This document shows, in pieces, positions 44,943 through 54,056 of a stretch of 64,000 nucleotides of DNA; position 1 is the stretch's first letter; each line of letters begins with the position of its first letter. The notes under the pieces are model-generated. The model was not told where the DNA came from. It worked only from the letters and a program-made list of their open reading frames with translations, and ran no database searches. This DNA comes from JAXMBN01 sp046349875 (GTDB taxonomy: Bacteria; Planctomycetota; Planctomycetia; Pirellulales; Pirellulaceae), in the NCBI GenBank assembly GCA_046349875.1, contig JAXMBN010000003.1:124001-188000 (forward strand), read 5' to 3'. Made by a program: the position numbers and the translations under genes.

Positions 44943-46223
44943 TCATTCAACTGCAGCAGAAGGAGTTGATTGAGGTCGAGAACCACCGACGAGCCAATCA
45001 AAGATGGGGGATGCCATCAGCGTTGTAATCACCGCCATGATGACGAGAATCGCAAAGAGCTCTTCCGAGATAATGCCTCGTTGCAACCCTATGTTGATGA
45101 TGATCAATTCCATTAAACCGCGAGCATTCATCAACGTGCCAATCCCCATCGCTTCACGGTTGGGAAGGCCGGTGGAAAGAGCGGCGATCCAACAGGCGAT
45201 TCCTTTTCCGAGAATGGCGGCAATCAGCACGAGAAGACAGAATCCCCAAAGCCCCGCGCTGTTGAGTAATCCGATTTTGGTGTTGAGTCCCGAATAAGTA
45301 AAAAAGAGTGGCAAGAGAATTGCAATGGTGAGCGGCTGGATTCGCTCGATCAGTTGGCGAGCCATATATTTTCGGGGCATGCATGCTCCAATGACAAACG
45401 CTCCGAACACAGCATGAAGACCGATGAGATCCGTAAACCAAGCTCCCGCTGACATGAAAGCAAGACCGATCACAACACCTGTTTCCGTCAAGTTTTCTTT
45501 CTCGACGACGAATCGTTCTATCCAATTCAGAAAGGGTCGCAATAGTCCGAAGGCGATAAGAACAAAGCCCAAGCCACAAGAAATATTGACGATCGCGTAT
45601 TGCATGTTGTCATCAAAACTCGCCAAGACCACCGCCAGTAAGCACCATGCGGTTGCATCATCGATGGCTCCTGCTCCAATAGCAACCGTTCCCATAGTGG
45701 TCCCAGCTAAGCCTTTAAAGTGAATGATGCGAGCTAACATCGGGAAGGCTGTGATGCACATGGAAGCTCCGAGGAAGAGCATGGCCTCGAAGTCGGAGGT
45801 TGTTTCAGGAAAGAGCTTGGTGTAACGCAAGAAGACCCAACCAAGCCCAACACCCAATACAAATGGAGTTATCATTCCCGCCAAGGATACGGCCATCGAA
45901 CTCTTGAAGTGCTTGCGAATGATATCGACACGAAACTCCATACCCACGATGAACATGTACAGCGCTAAGCCAAGCTGTGAAGCTGGAAAGAGATAACTTT
46001 GGGTATCGCGAGTCGTCTGCGTTTTGTCCCATGGAAAGAGAAATGTTTGCCATTCAGGGAAGAGATAGCCGAAAAGCGATGGTCCCAGCAAAACGCCAGC
46101 AATCATCTCAGCGACCACTTGGGGTTGTCCGAATCGCTTGGCAACCATCCCAATTAAACGGCAGAAAAGCAGGATCACAGCAATCTGCGCGAAAAAATGA
46201 ACGGCTAGATCGACGTTTTTCAT
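44943..46223 (-). CDS. cation/proton antiporter (CPA2, Kef/NapA type)
   Basis: The 426-residue integral membrane protein has about 12 hydrophobic segments. Family marks include the N-terminal GQPQVVAEMIAGVLLGPSLFG, ALYMFIVGMEFRVDIIRKHF, the GAIDDATAWCLLAVVLAS motif with the paired aspartates used for ion exchange, and the C-terminal MNARGLMELIIINIGL. It lacks the C-terminal TrkA-N domain of KefB/KefC and so is closer to NapA-like Na+/H+ antiporters. ATG 46223 is preferred over one at 46241. A perfect inverted repeat lies 51-70 bases upstream. It is transcribed alone. Confidence 0.88.
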   Translation of the reverse strand: MKNVDLAVHFFAQIAVILLFCRLIGMVAKRFGQPQVVAEMIAGVLLGPSLFGYLFPEWQTFLFPWDKTQTTRDTQSYLFPASQLGLALYMFIVGMEFRVDIIRKHFKSSMAVSLAGMITPFVLGVGLGWVFLRYTKLFPETTSDFEAMLFLGASMCITAFPMLARIIHFKGLAGTTMGTVAIGAGAIDDATAWCLLAVVLASFDDNMQYAIVNISCGLGFVLIAFGLLRPFLNWIERFVVEKENLTETGVVIGLAFMSAGAWFTDLIGLHAVFGAFVIGACMPRKYMARQLIERIQPLTIAILLPLFFTYSGLNTKIGLLNSAGLWGFCLLVLIAAILGKGIACWIAALSTGLPNREAMGIGTLMNARGLMELIIINIGLQRGIISEELFAILVIMAVITTLMASPIFDWLVGGSRPQSTPSAAVE

Positions 46224-46273
46224 GCTGAAAGAGACCCGCAAGGAAGGATCGGAAAGAACCGCGACTTAGCATA

Positions 46274-46293
46274 ATAGTTGTTGGAACAACTAT
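46274..46293 (-). promoter_or_regulatory. inverted repeat upstream of the antiporter gene
   Basis: ATAGTTGTT and AACAACTAT are perfect 9-bp arms separated by GG. The site lies 51-70 bases upstream of the antiporter start, a typical distance for an operator. No regulator gene is adjacent. Confidence 0.5.
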
Positions 46294-46394
46294 CGTCTAG
46301 ACAAGTATCTGTCGGAATGTACCGATCGAGAGTTCAAAGAATGTGCGAAAAAGAAGAATTTCTCGACCGTTCGACGCAAAATGCGGTCCAAGGG

Positions 46395-47039
46395 TTAATC
46401 CATCATGCCTTTGCCGAGAAGGATTCGATCGACACACTTGTCGATGCGAGATTCGCGGGTCGTTGATTGCTTGGCGGCTGTGAAGTGAAGAAGATAGCCG
46501 CGTTGTCGACCAGGGGTTAGTTTTTCAAACGCCTCTTTGAGTTTAGGTAGTTCATCGAATCTCTTTTGTAATTCTTCGGGATAGGCGAGCTTGTTTTTGG
46601 CCGAAAAATCGACTTTGCGATCGGGCGTTCTAGGTCGATCGCCTCTTGAATATAAGCAGGGAGGATCGACAAAATTTCGGCGACCTCCTTCGCAGTGGTG
46701 ACGCGCATCTGACGAGTCGCTTGAGAGTTTTCGCCAGGTGCGACCAAAATGTTGTGAGTGTCCTTGAGAAGCGATCCTTTGAAAAAGCTAATCGAACAAT
46801 ACTCTTTGAAGGCGCTGAGAATGACAATATTCTTGGAGTCGAAGGTGTAGCATGGCACCTTCCATTTGAGTTCTTCCCGTAAGACCACAATCGAGAAGGG
46901 CTTTGCGAAGTTTGGTAAGGATCGGGCGCCATGGATTCACTTTGCACTCGGGAGTGCCACCGAGCGGACAACGTCCGCACCCATCCTTTAAGTAGTTGTC
47001 GATCAAGGGGTTTTTCTTAGGCATCAGGGAGCTCGGCAA
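46395..47039 (-). pseudogene. DUF1801/YdeI-like protein gene with two frameshifts
   Basis: Three frames join into one protein of ~210 residues: MPKKNPLIDNYLKDGCGRC … LRKALLDCGL (47024-46895 or so; start ATG within 47021-47039), LREELKWKVPCYTFDSKN … AYIQEAIDLE (46888-46625) and KVDFSAKNKLAYPEELQKRF … LTPGRQRGYLLHFTAAKQS … TRESRIDKCVDRILLGKGMMD, stop at 46395-46397. The C-terminal segment is the YdeI/OmdA signature and the middle is a DUF1801 domain. Indels near 46890 and near 46610 break it. The family's role is unknown. Only a short intergenic stretch separates it from the antiporter promoter. Confidence 0.8.
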
Positions 47040-47169
47040 GTCTCAGCAAGATAACGCGGACAGGGTGATATTCCATTGCTACATATTATGTCTCGGAATA
47101 ACCAATCGCGAAAGTCAATGTTCTATTTGCCGACATACCGTCCCAAGCCGCTAGTGCGACCAGCTATTT

Positions 47170-47243
47170 CATAACCCGAAGCGTCAGCGAGGGACATTTC
47201 AGAGGAGCCTAATACACTGCAAAAGCCCATCCCTCGCTTTTGA
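47170..47243. repeat. dispersed repeat copy with inverted partner
   Basis: ATAACCCGAAGCGTCAGCGA followed by GGGACA at 47170-47197 matches the forward repeat at 8684. CATCCCTCGCTTTTGA at 47228-47243 looks like a degenerate partner in the opposite direction, giving a loose inverted pair. Confidence 0.65.
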
Positions 47244-47275
47244 GAACTTCTACTTGTAGGGCCGGCTCATTTGAA

Positions 47276-48175
47276 GGTGAAAAATGTAGGGCAAAAAAAT
47301 GCATGTTCGTTGTGGATCAATTGGCCATGCGTATTTAGTTCGGAGGATCGAAGAAGAGAATCAGAATCAATTGAAAGCGGAGGTAGGTTATGTATTGATC
47401 TGCAAAATTAGGTTTTGCCCGCCGATTTTTTTGCCCTAACGAACCACCCTGATTGTCAGATCATTTGCGTGAGCACGTCATTATCTACGAAGGCGAGTGT
47501 TGAATGATTGCAGGCTAGTCACTTCAGCGTCTCTCTGGACGTTTCTGACTCTGGTCTACTTCAATCTGCAGTATTCATACCTGGGGTCCGATCTATTGAG
47601 GGCAAAAAATGTGGGGCAAAAAATGCATGTTCGTTGTGGATCTAATGGCCATGCGAATCTAGTTCGGAGATCGAAATAGAGAATCAGAACTAATTGAAAA
47701 CGGAGGTAGTTTATGTCTTGATCGGCAAAATCTTTTTGCCCTCCATTTTTTTGCCCTAATGGAACAACCCTGATTGTCAGATCATTTGCGCGCGGTCAGT
47801 GATCTAGAAGGCGAGTGTTGAATGATTGCATGCTAGATACTTTCCAGCCAATCACAAGACGTTTCTGACTCTGGTCTCTTCAAGCTGCAACATTCAAACG
47901 TAGGGCCCGATCTATTGAGGGCAAAAAAATGTGGAGCAAAAAAATGAATGTTCGTTGTGAATCAACTGGTCATGCGAATCTAGCTCGGAGTATCGAAGTA
48001 GAGAATCAGAATCAATTGAAAGCGGAAGCAAGTTATGTATTGATCGGCAAAATCTTTTTGCCCTCCATTTTTTTGCCCGAATCGAACAACCAGAATTGTT
48101 GGATCCCTTTTGGTGCCATCGTTGATCTACGAAGGCGAGTGTTGAACGCTTGAAGGTTAGATACTTCAACCGAAA
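47276..48175. repeat. three tandem ~322-bp repeats with internal inverted GGGCAAAAAAATG/CATTTTTTTGCCC motifs
   Basis: Three diverged units start at about 47276, 47590 and 47911. The phrase GCATGTTCGTTGTGGAT marks positions 47301, 47625 and (as GAATGT…) 47946, a period of 324 and 321 bases. Each unit opens with GGGCAAAAAATG-like motifs and, about 120 bases on, has CATTTTTTTGCCC (47744-47756 and 48066-48078; a variant at 47425-47436), so an inverted pair encloses a core with GAGAATCAGAA, GGCAAAAT and other conserved blocks. The end of each unit has AAGGCGAGTGTTGAA. No unit has a convincing gene; short open frames across it are not conserved. The region is AT-richer than its neighbours. Confidence 0.85.
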
Positions 48176-48249
48176 ACTTGAACGACCCTGACACTTGGGG
48201 TTGATAGTTGCTCCATTTTAAATCGTTGCATAAGTTCCTTGCAATTTTC

Positions 48250-48304
48250 TTGACGTGACGAATTCTTTCGCTAAGATTTCGGGAGGTGGCGAATTCTTTC
48301 GCTA
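48250..48304 (+). promoter_or_regulatory. blaI promoter with two direct repeats
   Basis: A -35 box TTGACG (48250-48255) and a -10 box TAAGAT (48272-48277) are 16 bases apart. CGAATTCTTTCGCTA occurs at 48259-48273, inside this promoter, and again at 48290-48304, exactly 31 bases on (three helical turns). The blaI start is at 48339. Two equal sites on one DNA face suit two cooperating repressor dimers; BlaI is the natural candidate, but its usual TACA-N-TGTA dyad is not seen. Confidence 0.65.
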
Positions 48305-48338
48305 CGTATGGGCATAAACGAGATGCAAGGGAGTCGCC

Positions 48339-48725
48339 ATGGCACGATCAAGTTCGAATCAACCTACGGAAGTGGAACTGCAAATCCTTCGAATCCTGTG
48401 GGATCAAGGGCCAAGCATCGCGCGCCAAATTCACGACTCGCTTCAAACCTTTAAGCAGACGACCTATTCCACGACGGTCAAAATGTTATCGGTCATGCTC
48501 GGAAAAGGATTGGTAAAACGCGATGAGTCGGTATCGCCTCAGGTTTATCGTGCAGCTGTCACTCGCGATGTTGCAGGGAAGCGATTGGTAAAGGATCTTG
48601 TTGAAAAGGTTTATGACGGGGCAGCGGCAACGCTGGTTCTCCATGCGCTTCGCGCTGGAAAATCATCAGCCGAAGACTTGGCGGAAATCCGAAAATTGCT
48701 CGACGAAATGGAGGGCCGATCATGA
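48339..48725 (+). CDS. BlaI/MecI/CopY family repressor
   Basis: The 128-residue protein is a winged-helix repressor: EVELQILRILWDQGPSIARQIHDSL, the recognition region TTYSTTVKMLSVMLGKGLVKRDES and QVYRAAVTRDVAGKRLV correspond to BlaI/MecI throughout (quoted here as EVELQILRILWDQG, TTYSTTVKMLSVML and YRAAVTRD). Such repressors are inactivated by proteolysis triggered by a partner M56 membrane protease. That partner is encoded next, with a 4-base ATGA overlap. A good promoter with direct repeats precedes it, so autoregulation is likely. In Planctomycetes these pairs rarely sit beside a beta-lactamase, and none is here. Confidence 0.92.
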   Translation: MARSSSNQPTEVELQILRILWDQGPSIARQIHDSLQTFKQTTYSTTVKMLSVMLGKGLVKRDESVSPQVYRAAVTRDVAGKRLVKDLVEKVYDGAAATLVLHALRAGKSSAEDLAEIRKLLDEMEGRS

Positions 48726-51700
48726 ACCAAGTCGACTGGCAACTCTGGATGGACTGGCTGTCAGGGCCCGCTCTCGAACGATTAGGTTGGGTGCTGATTC
48801 ACTCCTTGTGGCAGCTGGCCCTGATCGGTAGCGTTGCTTGGCTTTTCGATAGCGTACTTCGCCGTAACAACGCACAGACTCGTTATTGGACGAGTGTCTT
48901 ATTCTTGGGAATGATGGCTTCGACTCCTTTGGTGACTTGGTTTCTGGTGGAAAGCAATAGTGAAGGAAACGTTTCTGCTTTCCTGGAACGTCGCCAAGCA
49001 ATTCTCGATGCCGATGATCATCATCGTTTGAACCCTGGAATAGAGTCTGACCGCATGATCGCAAATGCATCGCCTTCTTGGGAACATCAAGCTGATGGAG
49101 ATCCCAGTGTCGATCGTGTTCGAGAGAATGCTTCTGCGATGGCAGGCAACACGGCAGGATTCATGACTCGCCACTTTCTCAAAGGGATCGTCATCGCTTG
49201 GTGGATCGGAGGATGCATCGCGGCCTTGCGTCCAATCGTTAGTTGGTTCCATATTCGGCGACTGAAGACGTGTGGCCTTCAAGAGATTTCTGATGAGTTA
49301 GGAATGCGAGTTGCCCGTTTGGTTGGGCTCTTTCTCGCGAAACGGAAGGTAGCTGTCTGGCAATCATCACTCGTACGTTCTCCGATCGTGGTGGGGCTTT
49401 TTCAAAGCACGATCCTCCTACCAATGGGATTGGTGGCGCAGCTAAGTCCTCAGCAGATCGAATGGATCATTGCGCATGAGCTTGCTCACGTTCGACGTCA
49501 TGATTACTTGATCAACTTACTGCAAACGTGGGTGGAGACTCTCTTCTTTTTTCATCCGATGGTTTGGTGGTTGTCACATCGCGTGCGCGTTGAACGAGAA
49601 CATTGTTGCGATGATATGGTGGTAGAGAAGCTTGGCAATCCTTCGCAGTATGGTCGTGCACTCTTGGCGATTGAAGAATGGAATCATGCAGAATCGGTAT
49701 TCGCTTTAGGGGCCAGGGATGGAACGTTGCTCGCACGAGTTCAACGGTTGGCTCAACGGGACGCAAAGCGTCCCTCGACGATTGGATATCCGATCTCGCT
49801 CGTGTTGATAAGCCTTTTAGCAGTTGTTGGTACTGGAATCGCTTGGAACTCATTGCAGGGTGGATTTCCAGGTTCTCAAGAACCGGTCAGCGATGCTTCG
49901 AACGCTTTTGGCCGCGAGTCCTTTGGACTGCAGTGTCGACTTGTTGCGATCCCGGCAGGCTTGCAGGCAAAGTCGATCGATTGGAGTCGTGCCAACGTCA
50001 CATTTGCAACAGCGGAGGAGATGGCCTTTGCGGTAGAGATCAAGAATACCAGTCGAATGCCGATTTCGCTTCTCAGCGAAGTTTTTCATATTGCGCCTGA
50101 TAATTCGCAACCACTCCGTTGGAACGAATCGTGGTTTGATCAGAGCCGTTTTGAGTTTGATTTTAGCGATGCGAATGGAAACCGTGTTCCGCGGCCGGTT
50201 CGAGAGTTCTTTCAGCCTTGGACACTTGGGCTCGAAGCATTACCCTGCGAACTGCTTCCCAACCAGTCGGCCATCGTCTTGCTGCGACCGGGAGCTTATC
50301 CAAGTCCGATGGCTTGGCAATTGCCGTCTGGCAGTTATGAAGTGGTTGTTCGCTATCGTGGGCCTAATGAGGTTATGCGGCGAGAGATGTCCAGATTCAA
50401 GTCATCGCCGGCGATCGAGAGCGTATGGTCGCATGAAGTGGATTCGAAACCGATTCGTTTTTCGATTGAACAGAATCAACCCATTCGACCGCTTCACGAG
50501 TTGGTTTGGGGGAAGTCCGTGAACGGATTGCAAGCTGCGATCGAGTTTCGAAAAGCAGAAAATGTCGAGGGCGATCCAGGGATGCCCATCGGTTACCCCA
50601 TCGGTTCGAAGTTCAAAACGATCGTGCACGTACGCAATAGTGGAACCAAGGCGGTGTCGTTCATCAGTGAAACGGCGCGGCAGGGCGATCGCGTCGTCGT
50701 CACCGATGAAAAGGGAGTCGAAGTTACCGTTCGAGACGTTTGGTTTAGCGGTTGGCCAGTGGATGTGGCATGGAAGCTGGAGCCGGGCGAATCGGCTCCT
50801 CTGGAAATACTCACACCACTGATCGGAGAGATCGACAAGCTGGGGCGTTACAACGTCAAGATGACCCTTCGGTTTGCAAGTCGCTCGATGAAGGATCCTG
50901 CGGGAAACACTGTGTTTCCGCGTGAAGGTGACTATACCCATGACCTAGAGACAGGCGAAGCATCACTGTGGCTTCAAAAGGCCAGTTCTGTTCATGCGTC
51001 GGATAGGCCTGGCAAATGGCAGGTAATGTCTGGCGTGGAGCTCGAATTGGAATCCAAGCTCTTTCATGGCGCGGATTTGATGACGACTGCGTTCATTCAT
51101 TGGGCATCGAAGGAGCAGGCCGAGGCACGCTACGTACCGGTGCACATCGCTTCGGACTTCTTCGGTAACCGTGAGAAGTATCTAACGGCTTGGGAAGATG
51201 GAAAGCCCGAGCTTTGGTGGATGAAGAAGATAGAATCATTCAATGGGCAAGGCAGCATTGGCAGCGAGTCCCAAGTGCATCGATTGGATTACAGTCGACC
51301 GCTATGGATCATTGAACATCTCTACGATGGCTATCCGGATGATTTGCAAGAATTCAATGATATTCGATCGAAGTTCGAAAGCACGTTTCACCCCAAGTTG
51401 AATGGAAAAGAAACGTACCGATACTATCGAACGAGCTTGCCGGGGAGTGAGCCTCCGGTTCGCGATACCGGTAAGATCATGATCTTCCTCGATCCTGACG
51501 AGAAGTGCCGTGTTTCTTCGTCGCTTCCTGACAGTCCGCATGAAACGCCCTGCACGCTGGATACAGTTGGTGACGTCATTGAGAACATTGCAAATAAGCT
51601 TCGCGAGATCAAAGGGATTCCCCCGCTCTATTTAGAGTTTGGTGCTGCGCCTCAGTATCCAATCGCTTCCTTAAGAAAATTGCTCGCCAACTGTTCGGGT

Positions 51701-52639
51701 AAAGGGGTGATTCTCCCGGTGATGCCTGAATCAGATGGGGGACAAGCATCGAATTCGAACATGCCATGGCGAGCTTTTGGTAAAGTCGTCGATGACCAAG
51801 GCAGGCCCTTGAAGGGAGTCCGCGTTCGAGCGGCCACTGGTGTTGGGACTTTGCGCGGAGGCGGAAGTGGTGAGACGGACGCCGAAGGTAACTATGATTT
51901 CAAGTTCGGATTTGGAGTCCTGTACGGAAACGAAGGAGGAGCACCTTCCGCTCAGACGCAGTATGCATTCATCGCTGCTTCCATGGACGGTTACTTTGAA
52001 AAGAACATGAATCGCCATGGTGATGGAATCGCGAGTTTGCGCGAAGTAAGCGCTGCCGATCTTAAACATTGGAGTGTCGAAGCCAACGAAGTCTGTTTGC
52101 CTGAACGACCGCGAAGAGTTGATTTTGTGATGGTACCTGCGGCGCGGTTCCGTGGCATATTGGTAGATGAAAAGGATCAACCCCTGGCGAACTATTCCGT
52201 TGCGTTGGGAGGCGAGAATTTGGCGCCGGGTTCTTCGGTACATGCGCAAGTGCTGACCGATGCGGAAGGCAGATTTCGGATCGATGACATCCCCACGACT
52301 AGTGCATTTCATATCGAAGTGCGCAAGCCACGAAATGAACTGAAACCACCTTGGAACGATTCTTGGGCGAGCGGACTCGTTTTCTTTGAAGATCCTGGTT
52401 CGAAGGACCTTCGCATCCGGCTGGAACAAGACGATAAGAGCATCGCGAGGTTAGAAGCAACGACATTCCGTTTGAAGATTCAGGGCCCTGGAATCGGTGG
52501 ACGTCAAGCGATCAAGGCTGCACAAGAAAAGCCGCTGATCGATCCGACGCGCAGGCCAAAAGGAGAATGGTTCAACGGTACGATGGAAACCGAATCGTTT
52601 GAATGGGTACTCTCGAATGGAGCGGAGGGATCCCAATAG
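48722..52639 (+). CDS. M56 (BlaR1-like) membrane metallopeptidase with very large extracytoplasmic region
   Basis: The first ~370 residues are BlaR1-like: hydrophobic segments (WVLIHSLWQLALIGSVAWLF, TSVLFLGMMASTPLVTWFLV), then the zinc site IAHELAHVRRHDYLI (codons 49475-49489 for HELAH) and EREHCCDDMVV. A last transmembrane helix is near ISLVLISLLAVVGTGIAW. The remaining ~900 residues are not a penicillin-binding domain. They include beta-rich domains with Ig-like strands and, at the end, carboxypeptidase-regulatory-like modules (GKVVDDQGRPLKGVRVRAAT, FRGILVDEKDQPLANYSVAL). The signal sensed is therefore unlikely to be a beta-lactam. It overlaps blaI by four bases and surely cleaves or controls it. 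Confidence 0.88.
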   Translation: MNQVDWQLWMDWLSGPALERLGWVLIHSLWQLALIGSVAWLFDSVLRRNNAQTRYWTSVLFLGMMASTPLVTWFLVESNSEGNVSAFLERRQAILDADDHHRLNPGIESDRMIANASPSWEHQADGDPSVDRVRENASAMAGNTAGFMTRHFLKGIVIAWWIGGCIAALRPIVSWFHIRRLKTCGLQEISDELGMRVARLVGLFLAKRKVAVWQSSLVRSPIVVGLFQSTILLPMGLVAQLSPQQIEWIIAHELAHVRRHDYLINLLQTWVETLFFFHPMVWWLSHRVRVEREHCCDDMVVEKLGNPSQYGRALLAIEEWNHAESVFALGARDGTLLARVQRLAQRDAKRPSTIGYPISLVLISLLAVVGTGIAWNSLQGGFPGSQEPVSDASNAFGRESFGLQCRLVAIPAGLQAKSIDWSRANVTFATAEEMAFAVEIKNTSRMPISLLSEVFHIAPDNSQPLRWNESWFDQSRFEFDFSDANGNRVPRPVREFFQPWTLGLEALPCELLPNQSAIVLLRPGAYPSPMAWQLPSGSYEVVVRYRGPNEVMRREMSRFKSSPAIESVWSHEVDSKPIRFSIEQNQPIRPLHELVWGKSVNGLQAAIEFRKAENVEGDPGMPIGYPIGSKFKTIVHVRNSGTKAVSFISETARQGDRVVVTDEKGVEVTVRDVWFSGWPVDVAWKLEPGESAPLEILTPLIGEIDKLGRYNVKMTLRFASRSMKDPAGNTVFPREGDYTHDLETGEASLWLQKASSVHASDRPGKWQVMSGVELELESKLFHGADLMTTAFIHWASKEQAEARYVPVHIASDFFGNREKYLTAWEDGKPELWWMKKIESFNGQGSIGSESQVHRLDYSRPLWIIEHLYDGYPDDLQEFNDIRSKFESTFHPKLNGKETYRYYRTSLPGSEPPVRDTGKIMIFLDPDEKCRVSSSLPDSPHETPCTLDTVGDVIENIANKLREIKGIPPLYLEFGAAPQYPIASLRKLLANCSGKGVILPVMPESDGGQASNSNMPWRAFGKVVDDQGRPLKGVRVRAATGVGTLRGGGSGETDAEGNYDFKFGFGVLYGNEGGAPSAQTQYAFIAASMDGYFEKNMNRHGDGIASLREVSAADLKHWSVEANEVCLPERPRRVDFVMVPAARFRGILVDEKDQPLANYSVALGGENLAPGSSVHAQVLTDAEGRFRIDDIPTTSAFHIEVRKPRNELKPPWNDSWASGLVFFEDPGSKDLRIRLEQDDKSIARLEATTFRLKIQGPGIGGRQAIKAAQEKPLIDPTRRPKGEWFNGTMETESFEWVLSNGAEGSQ

Positions 52640-52663
52640 AAGAATCGTTTAGAAGTCGATGCA

Positions 52664-53626
52664 TCATTTTGGGGAAGCATGTTCATGATCGTGGGGACCA
52701 TGATCATGATCACTATGCGAATGATCATGCGAATGGGATGGCGATTCCGTCGAATGGACATGCTGATGGCCTGGGAGATTTTCGATGCCGAACGCGATCG
52801 CGATCCCCAAGAGAAACACCGTGGTCAGCTTGCCGCGATCGTGATCGTGAAACGCAACTTCGGGTAAGAGATCTGCAAGTGCGATTCCGATGAAGAAGCC
52901 GGCGGATAGGGCCAGGCCCCATCCGAGTACCGCTGAATTCGCAAAGAGTTGGCTAACACCGAAATAGAAAGCCATCGCTCCTATCGGGCAAGCTAACGAA
53001 AATGCAAAATTGGCGAGCGACTGGTGTGTTGCCGACCAGTGTTGACGCTTCATGACCGAGGTAATGGCAAACGCGTCCAAGGGCTTATGAAGAGCAACCG
53101 CTAAGAAGGTTCCCAATCCCCCAAGACCAAGCCAAGCGTTATGTTCCGATTCCGCCATGACGCTCGTCGCCAATGCGACGCCATCGAATAGTGTGTGGAG
53201 AAGCAATCCGAAGAAGAGACCCGTCCAGCTCATTCCTCGCGATGTCGCATCAGACCCATGCGAATGGTGGTGACCGTGATGATGTCCATGGTGATGCCCA
53301 TGATCGCATGTATGTCCCGTCTCTGCCCCAGCTTCAGTCTCGTCCGGACCAGAATGATCATGGGTGTGGAATAGTCTAATGAGCAAAAACATGATGATGA
53401 GCCCAATTAAGGTCCCAGCGCCCGCATAGGATGCCACGCCAAGAGAGTCGACGGCATGCGGAAGGAGGTGCAAAAGGGCTATTCCCAACATCAAGCCTCC
53501 GACGCCGCTCATCAAAAGCTGCGTTCGAAGGTGAGTCATCTTTAAGAGGGTCGATAAGCGGCCCCCAAGCATCGAGGCCGCGATGATCACAAGACAGTAA
53601 ATAGTGAGGACGACGATGGGGCTCAT
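52664..53626 (-). CDS. ZIP family metal transporter with His-rich loop and tail
   Basis: ZIP proteins import zinc or other divalent metals across the inner membrane. The sequence has eight hydrophobic segments, including VLTIYCLVIIAASMLGGRLS and the metal-pore helices with LFFGLLLHTLFDGVALA (His, Asp/Asn) and FLAVALHKPLDAFAITSVM, plus a histidine-rich loop GHHHGHHHGHHHSHG between helices 3 and 4. A His/Asp-rich tail (HSHDHSHSDHDHGPHDHEH) closes it. ATG 53626 has CAGG 6 bases upstream; a GTG at 53641 is less likely. It converges with the M56 gene, with 24 bases between the stop codons. Confidence 0.88.
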   Translation of the reverse strand: MSPIVVLTIYCLVIIAASMLGGRLSTLLKMTHLRTQLLMSGVGGLMLGIALLHLLPHAVDSLGVASYAGAGTLIGLIIMFLLIRLFHTHDHSGPDETEAGAETGHTCDHGHHHGHHHGHHHSHGSDATSRGMSWTGLFFGLLLHTLFDGVALATSVMAESEHNAWLGLGGLGTFLAVALHKPLDAFAITSVMKRQHWSATHQSLANFAFSLACPIGAMAFYFGVSQLFANSAVLGWGLALSAGFFIGIALADLLPEVAFHDHDRGKLTTVFLLGIAIAFGIENLPGHQHVHSTESPSHSHDHSHSDHDHGPHDHEHASPK

Positions 53627-53739
53627 GCGGACCTGTTCCACGAAATGCAGTTAAGTTGCAAATGCAATGTTTTGGATTTTACCCGAGTGGAGTGGGCTCT
53701 GGCGAGTCCAACGCTTACCACCGATCGCAAAAAATCCGT

Positions 53740-53818
53740 AGCCCGATTGTCCCAATCGGTAGAACGGTAGTCCGATTGTCTCAATCGGTAGAGCCATAGT
53801 CCGATTGTCCCAATCGGA
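53740..53818. repeat. three tandem 29-bp hairpin repeats
   Basis: TAGYCCGATTGTCYCAATCG is repeated at 53740, 53769 and 53798 with an exact 29-base period. Each contains CCGATTG and CAATCGG around a 3-base loop, so each forms a 7-bp hairpin. A related hairpin, CGGTTG-TCCT-CAACCG, lies at 59980-59995. They sit upstream of the methyltransferase gene at 54057. Open frames across the array look spurious. Confidence 0.8.
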
Positions 53819-54056
53819 ATTCACTTTTCCCGATTTTTCCAATCCTAAAGTAAAGGCAATTCCTCCCAGCATCGTTTCCTTCACAAGAACGCCTTCCCCT
53901 CGAAATGTTACCAAGCCGCGACTGGATCGCTTCGTATACGATCTTCTTTTCAAAAGAATAGAATTTTCGGTGTGAACCTGCCAAGATTTACCGAGTCTAA
54001 CTCGGGGCGTCGAAACCGAGCATTCTCTCCCCCTATTCTTTTCGAGAAGTGCATTC

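Noticed and set aside
47929..48153. Small genes inside the tandem repeats
   Set aside because: The frame is not kept in the other two units; stops and indels differ between copies.
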